Assembly: GCA_018269055.1 (NCBI GenBank)
Contig: JAFDVI010000020.1
Location: 514,742-578,741, forward strand
Source: Acidobacteriota bacterium
GTDB lineage: Bacteria; Acidobacteriota; Blastocatellia; RBC074
Length of the DNA: 64,000 bases
Direction: 5' to 3'
Shown: positions 58,386 through 64,000 of the stretch, one piece after another
Layout: every line of letters starts with the position of its first letter
Numbering within the stretch: position 1 is the stretch's first letter
Notes under the pieces: generated by a model
What the model was told of the DNA's origin: nothing
Database searches by the model: none
The model's input: the letters and a program-made list of their open reading frames with translations, nothing else
Program-made: the position numbers and the translations under genes

Positions 58386-58961
58386 CTAGAGTTCCTCAAT
58401 CACTAAATTTGAATTGCTGTAAATGCAGATTTCGCCCGCAATTTTCATCGCTTCTTCGGCGATCTGCCGTGCGTTGAGCTCCGTGTTGCGCGCCAACGCG
58501 CGCGCAGCCGCCAGCGCATACGGCCCGCCGGAACCAATCGAAACAATGCCATCATCCGGTTCAATCACATCGCCGTTGCCGCCGATGACCAGCGTGCTGG
58601 TCGGATCGGCAACCACCAGCAAAGCTTCCAGGTTGCGCATCATCTTGTCCGTGCGCCAGTCTTTGGCCAGTTCGACGGCGGCGCGATTTAATTGTCCATG
58701 AAACTGTTCCAGCTTGGTTTCAAAGCGTTGAAACAGCGCAAAGGCATCGGCACTGGCGCCGGCGAATCCGGCCAGCACTTTGTCGCCGTACAGGCGACGA
58801 ACTTTGCGCGCGCCGGATTTCATAATCGTATCGCCCATCGTCACTTGTCCGTCTCCGGCGATGACGACTTTGCCGTCGCGACGTACTGCCAGAATCGTCG
58901 TGCTGCGAATCTGCGCCCGGTTGCCGCGTGAATTGCTCGTTGATTGCAATGGATAAGGCAT
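58386..58961 (-). CDS. hslV: ATP-dependent protease subunit HslV, 191 aa
   Basis: The start is ATG 58959-58961 ([20 protein letters not shown]). The mature catalytic threonine follows in [20 protein letters not shown], about residue 21, so a 20-residue propeptide is removed; E. coli HslV has only an initiator Met here. Further marks: [75 protein letters not shown]. It assembles as a double hexamer with HslU to degrade regulatory and misfolded proteins. No obvious Shine-Dalgarno lies upstream. Confidence 0.96.
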   Translation of the reverse strand: MPYPLQSTSNSRGNRAQIRSTTILAVRRDGKVVIAGDGQVTMGDTIMKSGARKVRRLYGDKVLAGFAGASADAFALFQRFETKLEQFHGQLNRAAVELAKDWRTDKMMRNLEALLVVADPTSTLVIGGNGDVIEPDDGIVSIGSGGPYALAAARALARNTELNARQIAEEAMKIAGEICIYSNSNLVIEEL

Positions 58962-59053
58962 GGTTTGGACTATAGCGACCGCCAACAAGCTGTGTCAACT
59001 ATGGCTTCGGCAGTGGATTTTGTGTCTTTTGTGGTGCCTGCCCGTGAGTCTTG

Positions 59054-60301
59054 TTATGAAGTCGCGGACGATGAAATCAGTTCCTTACGCGGTTTGATCA
59101 GCAAGACAATGAACACCGACAGCAGCGCGACAGCAGCAAAGACTCCAAAAATCGCATTCAGCGGAACGTGGTGATCGCGCAAAGCGCCAAAGCCCCAATC
59201 GGCAAATCCGCCGCAACTGATGCTGACCAGATTCATAAACCCATAACCCGTCGCGCGCAGTTCCGGCCTGACGATCTGGCACAGAATGGGCATGTTGTTG
59301 CAATCGAAAAATCCCCATCCCAGCCCAAACAACATCAAAAACGTCACGGCCACGGTCAGCGTTCCGGCGTTGCCGACGCCAAACAGCGCAGGCAGGAAAA
59401 ACGACATGCCCAGCGCGCTGGTGAAAATGCGTCCGCGCATATTGCGTTTCATCCAGCGATCCGCCAGCCATCCGCCCACGCCTGCGCCGATCAGCGAAGC
59501 GATTTGTACAAACAGCACGGCGGAAACACCGGCTTTGCCCTGCCCCAACCCGAATTGTTCTTTCAAAATGTCCGGCATCCAATCCCGGACCACCCATCCG
59601 GCCAACGCGGGCAGCGTGAAATACAAAATCAGCAAAATGAATCCGGCGTTGGAAAACAATTCGCCCACCGCCGTTGCCGGAGAAGGTTGCGGTTTGGCAT
59701 CCGCCGGACGCTCCGGATTGCGCAGCAAGGCAAACAATGGCAGCGCATACGCCACGCCAACGATACCGCACAAACTGAACGCCCAGCGCCAACCGAAACT
59801 TGGACTGTCGGCAACGTAGCCGGAAAAGCCGCCCAAAATCACGCCCGCATAAATTCCCATCTGGTGTAATCCTACCGCGCGCGACCGCGTCGTTCCCAGA
59901 TGGTATTCCGTAATCAGCGCCAACGCCGCCGGGATATAAAACGCTTCGCTGATGCCCATCACCGCGCGCGCTGCAATCAATTCGTTCAAGTTGGTGACGT
60001 GCCCGGTCGCCCACGTTACCGCAGACCAGATAAACAAGCTCAGGCAAATGACGTGGCGGCGACTCAACCGGTCGGACAGATACCCGCCCACAGGGCTGCA
60101 AATGGCGTACACCCATTTGAATGAACCCAACACCAACCCCCAATTTGCTTTGGTGGAAATATCCGGGATGTCGCCCATCATCGAAGATTTCATGGTCGCC
60201 AACATCTGCCTGTCCAGGTAATTCAACAACGCCACCGGCACCAGCAGAATCACCACCAGCCACGCCGTGCGGCCATAGGAATTGGTTTTGGAATCAGTCA
60301 T
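59054..60301 (-). CDS. MFS transporter (ACS/ExuT-like), 415 aa
   Basis: Twelve hydrophobic helices are expected. MFS motifs: LNYLDRQMLATMKSSMMGDI at helix 1, GGYLSDRLSRRHVICLSLFI (motif A between helices 2 and 3), GISEAFYIPAALALITEYHL, GLHQMGIYAGVILGGFSGYV and GGWLADRWMKRNMRGRIFTS (second motif A). The group moves organic anions such as hexuronates or phthalate with protons; the ligand is not predictable. Start ATG at 60301. Downstream hslV is codirectional but separated by about 90 bases. Confidence 0.92.
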   Translation of the reverse strand: MTDSKTNSYGRTAWLVVILLVPVALLNYLDRQMLATMKSSMMGDIPDISTKANWGLVLGSFKWVYAICSPVGGYLSDRLSRRHVICLSLFIWSAVTWATGHVTNLNELIAARAVMGISEAFYIPAALALITEYHLGTTRSRAVGLHQMGIYAGVILGGFSGYVADSPSFGWRWAFSLCGIVGVAYALPLFALLRNPERPADAKPQPSPATAVGELFSNAGFILLILYFTLPALAGWVVRDWMPDILKEQFGLGQGKAGVSAVLFVQIASLIGAGVGGWLADRWMKRNMRGRIFTSALGMSFFLPALFGVGNAGTLTVAVTFLMLFGLGWGFFDCNNMPILCQIVRPELRATGYGFMNLVSISCGGFADWGFGALRDHHVPLNAIFGVFAAVALLSVFIVLLIKPRKELISSSATS

Positions 60302-60361
60302 TGTCCCTTATCCATTTGCCATGCTCACAACCGTACGAAAGCAGATGAACCAAAACCTTGA

Positions 60362-60444
60362 GACAGGATTTACAAGATTCAACAGGATGAAACAAAACTT
60401 GAACCGATTTGATGACAATCTTGTTCAATCCTGTAAATCCTGTC
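60362..60444. repeat. Palindromic intergenic repeat, family A copy 4
   Basis: The left part starts gacaggatttacaagattc (60362) and the right part ends atcctgtaaatcctgtc (to 60444); inner caggatga and ttgttcaatcctg also pair. It sits between codirectional genes (MFS start 60301 and DMT stop 60559), unlike the three other copies. Confidence 0.8.
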
Positions 60445-60558
60445 TATTTTTCCCAACTCAATTTTGCCAGCTCTGCCTTGGAACGGCCTCAGAACATTTT
60501 GTGAGTTTTGTGTCTTTTGTGGTTAAAACCCGGCCTGCGCCGTCGCGGCGAAACCGCC

Positions 60559-61476
60559 TCAATCTTCCATTTCGACTTCGATCAAATCGTGACTTTGTTT
60601 TGGGGTTTTGCTCAAAATCAACCAGGCGGTTGGCACAATCACCAACATCATGCCCAACAGCGAAATCACATTCAGCGCATGGTTCCAGAGCCACACATCA
60701 AACACCAGCCCAAATAGGATTTGCGATAACGCCACAACGGAAATCTGTGACGCCTGCCCTTTGGCAAAGGCCGTCGTCATGCCGATTTGCCCTGCGACGC
60801 CGCCCAATCCCACCAGCACCAACAGCGCCAGCGTGTGCCTGTCGGTCAACTGCGCGGAATAATCTTTGCGATTCGTGACCAGCAAAAACAAGGTCGTTGC
60901 GATGCTGGCGACGCCGGAAAAGTGAACGACGATGGCGCGCGGATCAATGTGCTGCAACCGGTTCAAACCCAGCATGGCGATGGACGTACAAAACGCTCCG
61001 CACAGCGCCATTGCACAGGCGAATTTGCCGTCCTGAAAATGCGGTTGTTGAATCAACACAATGCCGATGACGCTAATCACCACCGCCAACGCGATAGAGA
61101 TCGTCGGACGTTGATTGAACACCAGCCACAGTAACAGCGTCACCCAGATCGGAGACGTGTTCATCAGCGTCAACGTATCCGACACTGGCAATTGCGCCAG
61201 CGCATAAAAATTGCACAACATCCCCGTGCTGCCCGCCAGCGAACGCACCCACAAAGTTCGCGAACCAAACACCACCAGTTTGACGCCAAACGCTTTGGCC
61301 AGCAGGAACGCAAAGACAAACGCCAGCCCTGCGCGAGCGACGACAACCAACTGCCAATCGCAACGTTCGCCCGCCAGATGAGTAAACGCCGCCATCACTG
61401 CAAATGCCAGCGAGGCCCAGAGCATGTGAAAGTATCCGGATTTGTCTATTGCGTATCTGTCGTCGGTCGGCGGCAT
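60559..61476 (-). CDS. DMT-superfamily (EamA) transporter, 305 aa
   Basis: Ten hydrophobic helices form two EamA repeats: the first about 15-145 (YFHMLWASLAFAVMAAFTHL, LVVFGSRTLWVRSLAGSTGM, LCNFYALAQLPVSDTLTLMN, SPIWVTLLLWLVFNQRPT), the second about 160-290 (LCGAFCTSIAMLGLNRLQHI, LALLVLVGLGGVAGQIGMTT, QISVVALSQILFGLVFDVWL, LLGMMLVIVPTAWLILSKTP). Such proteins export or import amino acids, nucleosides or other small metabolites. Substrate not predictable. The start follows no obvious strong ribosome site. Confidence 0.92.
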   Translation of the reverse strand: MPPTDDRYAIDKSGYFHMLWASLAFAVMAAFTHLAGERCDWQLVVVARAGLAFVFAFLLAKAFGVKLVVFGSRTLWVRSLAGSTGMLCNFYALAQLPVSDTLTLMNTSPIWVTLLLWLVFNQRPTISIALAVVISVIGIVLIQQPHFQDGKFACAMALCGAFCTSIAMLGLNRLQHIDPRAIVVHFSGVASIATTLFLLVTNRKDYSAQLTDRHTLALLVLVGLGGVAGQIGMTTAFAKGQASQISVVALSQILFGLVFDVWLWNHALNVISLLGMMLVIVPTAWLILSKTPKQSHDLIEVEMED

Positions 61477-61569
61477 CGTTGATTGCGTGCAGTGAGTTGG
61501 AGCTTCGTTTTTGCCCTTTGATCCGTCGAATCTTTTTATCGAGGTTTCGCTCGCTGAAAGCTGGTGGCT

Positions 61570-62766
61570 TCAACGAGAATTGATTCTGATGATGGCTTCC
61601 GAAACAGCCAGCCGGACAACCGTTGCGGAATCGTTTTGCAATTGGATCAGATCGGGCAACGCCGCTTTCGCTTCCGCGCCCATCCGGCCCAATGCTTCGG
61701 CGGCATTCGACCGCACCAGCGGTTCTGAATCTTTCAGCAACGCCATCAGCGCAGGAATCGCAGTTTTTGCCTCGATGCCAAATTTTCCCAACGCCTTTGC
61801 GGCGCTCAACCGGACAAACCGATCCTGATCCTTCAGCGCTTCCACCAGCGCAGGCGTCGCCGACGATGCGGCTGGGCCGATGGCTCCCAATGCGTCCCCG
61901 GCATAGCTGCGTAGATGTTCGTGCGGGTCCTTCAATAATCCCAGCCAAACCGGAACTGCTTCTTTGGGCTCCATCCCGATTTGCTTCAGCGCGTATGCGG
62001 AATACGTGCGAACCACAAACTCCGGATCGTGCAGCGTTTCCACCAATCCCGGAATGGCGGCTTTGGCTTCCGTCCCGATTCTGCCCAGCGCTTCCGCCGT
62101 GTAGCGTCGCACAGAAGCGTTTTTGTCTTTCAACAATCCGATCAAGGCCGGAACTGCCGCTTTCGCATCCGCGCCAGCCCTGCCAATCGAATCGGCGGCA
62201 TCGCGCCGCACATTGTCGTTCGCATCATTGAGCAAGCCCATCAAGGCTGGCAGATAGTTTTTCGATTCGCCGATCTTCCCCAACGCAAACGCCGCGTTGC
62301 CGCGCGGCCAAGGCTGCGGGTCTTTCAGCAATTCACTCAATGCCGGAGCGGCAGATTTGGCTTCCACGCCAATTTGCGCCAGCGCATACGCCGCGTTGCC
62401 CCTGACCGCAGCCACGCGATCTTTCAACGCTTCAGTTAGCGCCGGAATCGCCGGTTTGGCCTCGACGCCCATTCGCCCCAACGCTTCCGTAGCGTTTTCG
62501 CGAACAGCGTCTTCCGGCTCTTTTGCCAGCAACGTCAGCGCGGGAATGGTGGCCTTGGCTTCAACGCCCAACTTCTTAACTTCGCGGAGCGCCGCCAGCC
62601 GGACTTGCACATCTTTGTCTTGTAACTGCTGGATGAGCGCCTGCGTCCGCCTCTCTTTGGTGTCCTGTGCCGCTACCGGGAACACAACGCAATTCCAAAG
62701 CAAAACCGCCGCCCCAAAAGCCCGCAACAACCCACATGAAGAACGCCCGATCTGAATTTGCATCAT
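61570..62766 (-). CDS. Secreted HEAT-repeat protein, about 398 aa
   Basis: I take ATG 62764-62766 (or the next codon) because a signal peptide follows (RAFGAAVLLWNCVVFPVAAQ); the frame open to 62970 is longer but without a signal. Residues about 45-395 are roughly ten HEAT/PBS-lyase repeats of 35-38 residues with the theme VRxxAAxALGxIGxEAKxAIPALxxLLKD, for example GVEAKPAIPALTEALKDRVA and GTEAKAAIPGLVETLHDPEF. The array is a solenoid for protein binding; no enzymatic domain is seen. Repeats are nearly uniform, suggesting recent expansion. Probably periplasmic. Confidence 0.85.
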   Translation of the reverse strand: MMQIQIGRSSCGLLRAFGAAVLLWNCVVFPVAAQDTKERRTQALIQQLQDKDVQVRLAALREVKKLGVEAKATIPALTLLAKEPEDAVRENATEALGRMGVEAKPAIPALTEALKDRVAAVRGNAAYALAQIGVEAKSAAPALSELLKDPQPWPRGNAAFALGKIGESKNYLPALMGLLNDANDNVRRDAADSIGRAGADAKAAVPALIGLLKDKNASVRRYTAEALGRIGTEAKAAIPGLVETLHDPEFVVRTYSAYALKQIGMEPKEAVPVWLGLLKDPHEHLRSYAGDALGAIGPAASSATPALVEALKDQDRFVRLSAAKALGKFGIEAKTAIPALMALLKDSEPLVRSNAAEALGRMGAEAKAALPDLIQLQNDSATVVRLAVSEAIIRINSR

Positions 62767-62979
62767 TCTTTTGCCATTGATTCGCGGCTCTACAACAGCC
62801 GCTGGTGATTCCACTGGGAGATTGTCGGGCGAAAGTGTAGATGACACCGCCCACTTTGACCACCGCATCACCAATCCACGCAATCTCGCCTCAACAAAAT
62901 CGTTGACAACCAACCGCTTGAATGCGAAAAACTCTTCCGCTCCGAAGCCCTGACTTAATCCAAGCTTCAATTCAATTTG

Positions 62980-63831
62980 CGAAAATCCGCCGCTGGATTT
63001 TGGAAAATGACTGGCTGGACGCCATTGTCATGCTGCATGACCAGTTGTTCTACAACACAGGCATTTTCAAGTACATCTAGCTGCTGCGAAACGACAAGCC
63101 CCAAAGCCATTGCGGTCGCGTGATGCTGATTGACGCCCGCCAGCAATTTGAAAAAGAGCCGAAATCCTTTGGCAACAAACGCAATCGCATCACCGATGCG
63201 CACCGCGCCTGGATCGAAGAACGTTACTTCAATGGCTGGGGGGGGGGGGGGGGGGGGGGGGGACGCAGACGAACAGGTCAAAATCTTCCGCCGTGAAGAT
63301 TTTGCCTACCACAAAGTCAGCGTCGTGTTCTGGCAAACGGATGAACACGACCAACCCGCCATTGTTACCGAGCCGTACACAAAAACATTCACTGCCGCAA
63401 ACGTGAAGAAAGAGCAGGAATTTTATGAAAGCGAACTGCGCTTCAGCGTGCAAACGCTGGCGCAGGGCCAAGCGCAGCCCATCGAATTCATCCTTCAATC
63501 TGGAGACAATGCTTCGAAAGTGTTCAAAGAAGCGATGGCCAACGCCAATGAGATTCTTTCTGTCGAATGGACGCATCGCCATTACGTGCAGGACGACGAA
63601 TACATTCCCTACGGCGAAAACATCGAGGAGTTTTTGAACCGGGAAATTGCCAAACCAATCATTCGTTGGAAGGAAACCGAGAAAGACGGCAAACCGGTTC
63701 TTGGGTACGAAATTCTGCCGAACAAATACTTTTACCGTTACCAACCGCCCACGCCCGCCAAAGATTTGCTGGCGGAATTCTGGCGGTTGGAAAAGGAGGC
63801 GGAGAAGCTGTTGGAGGGGCTCGCCCAATGA
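62980..63831 (+). pseudogene. 3' fragment of a type I restriction methylase (HsdM-type N-6 DNA methylase), broken
   Basis: From 62982 the plus strand encodes KIRRWILENDWLDAIVMLHD, QLFYNTGIFKYI, a TAG at 63078-63080 where Trp is expected, then LLRNDKPQSHCGRVMLIDAR, QQFEKEPKSFGNKRNRIT and AWIEERYFNGW, all classic HsdM C-terminal sequence. A run of 25 G follows (63238-63262) and the similarity resumes one frame over with DADEQVKIFRREDFAYHKVS through PNKYFYRYQPPTPAKDLLAE to the stop at 63831. The N-terminal methylase core is missing. Damage: 5' truncation, one nonsense codon, one frameshift at the G run. An ORF starting at 63130 spans the second part. Confidence 0.85.
63238..63262 (+). repeat. 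Homopolymer of 25 G within the methylase fragment
   Basis: Twenty-five consecutive G replace what should be a few ordinary codons between ERYFNGW and DADEQVKIF and shift the frame by one. Either a slippage-prone contingency tract or a sequencing/assembly artefact of low-signal poly-G reads. Confidence 0.9.
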
Positions 63832-63843
63832 AAAAATCCGAAA

Positions 63844-64000
63844 CAGTTTTTCTCCCTCGAAAAGGCTGCATTCTTCGGTCCGATGTTGCGGCTGCGGGAA
63901 GACTTGGCACGATGCCAATATCCAAAATGGTTTTTCTGCCTCGAAGAGGCTGCATCCTTCAGCCCAGTGTTGCGGTTTTGCCGCTACACTGGGCCGGAAT
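63844..64000. repeat. Tandem repeat array (84-base period) with hairpins at the window end
   Basis: Two similar units start with gtttttct (63846 and 63930) and continue cctcgaaNaggctgcatNcttc. The second ends in a hairpin, cccagtgt (63963-63970) / acactggg (63986-63993), with an inner gcgg/ccgc. An ATG at 63829-63831 overlaps the methylase stop and opens a frame through the array (KKSETVFLPRKGCILRSDVA...), probably a downstream gene start overrun by the repeats. Confidence 0.65.

Noticed and set aside
61570..62590. CRISPR-like or tandem DNA repeats in the HEAT gene
   Set aside because: The periodicity (about 105-114 bases) comes from protein repeats with diverged codons, not from identical DNA units with spacers.

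Overview
The window looks like a piece of a soil-type Acidobacteriota chromosome, probably class Blastocatellia. This is inferred from style, with no rRNA or tRNA to confirm it: an ECF sigma factor coupled to a Ser/Thr kinase with a WD40-like propeller, many secreted PQQ-type beta-propellers, a PDZ-containing histidine kinase, an ECF42/DGPF module, moderate GC, and abundant short palindromic intergenic repeats. I saw no tRNA, rRNA, CRISPR array or prophage.

Layout. 1-9100: a Uma2-type nuclease cut by the window edge, an array of small hairpins, a PD-(D/E)XK-like protein, an esterase/SMP-30 fusion, a large histidine kinase and an outer-membrane carboxypeptidase-regulatory-domain protein. 9100-14400: divergent promoters, galU, serS, a pair of uncharacterised small genes and a secreted PhoPQ-related hydrolase. 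14400-19330: an IS110 element, a truncated propeller pseudogene and a coupled ECF sigma/Ser-Thr kinase pair. 19500-22230: a 20-codon leader peptide, a DsbA-like oxidoreductase and a secreted protein with three cysteine-rich YGRGAG repeats. 22370-30280: a minus-strand operon alternating four PQQ-type propellers with a lipocalin-like protein, a Uma2 nuclease, a GNAT enzyme and an ankyrin protein. 30620-39580: three more propellers on the plus strand, flanking a compact accessory operon (a UGA-interrupted gene, DUF6883, DUF4926, DUF3052 and a DUF6884-like gene), a membrane protein and an iron alcohol dehydrogenase.

39600-64000 is mostly housekeeping: HNH nuclease/kdsB, a HAD phosphatase, a peptide deformylase-like protein, glnS, an OmpA protein, DoxX, DUF2277, VOC and RibD-like enzymes, three DGPF/YciI proteins beside an ECF42 sigma factor, gltX, an SDR, glutamate dehydrogenase, an FN3 lipoprotein, hslVU, MFS and DMT transporters and a HEAT-repeat protein. 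It ends in a decayed type I methylase fragment carrying a 25-G tract.

The strongest leads are: (1) the cysteine-rich YGRGAG protein next to its own DsbA-like oxidoreductase, preceded by a coupled leader peptide; (2) two copies of a symmetric TGTCGA-N17-CGACT promoter at the ECF42/DGPF locus; (3) dispersed palindromes that sit at convergent gene ends, directly upstream of start codons, or inside a signal-peptide region; and (4) the UGA-interrupted gene heading the DUF6883/DUF4926 operon.
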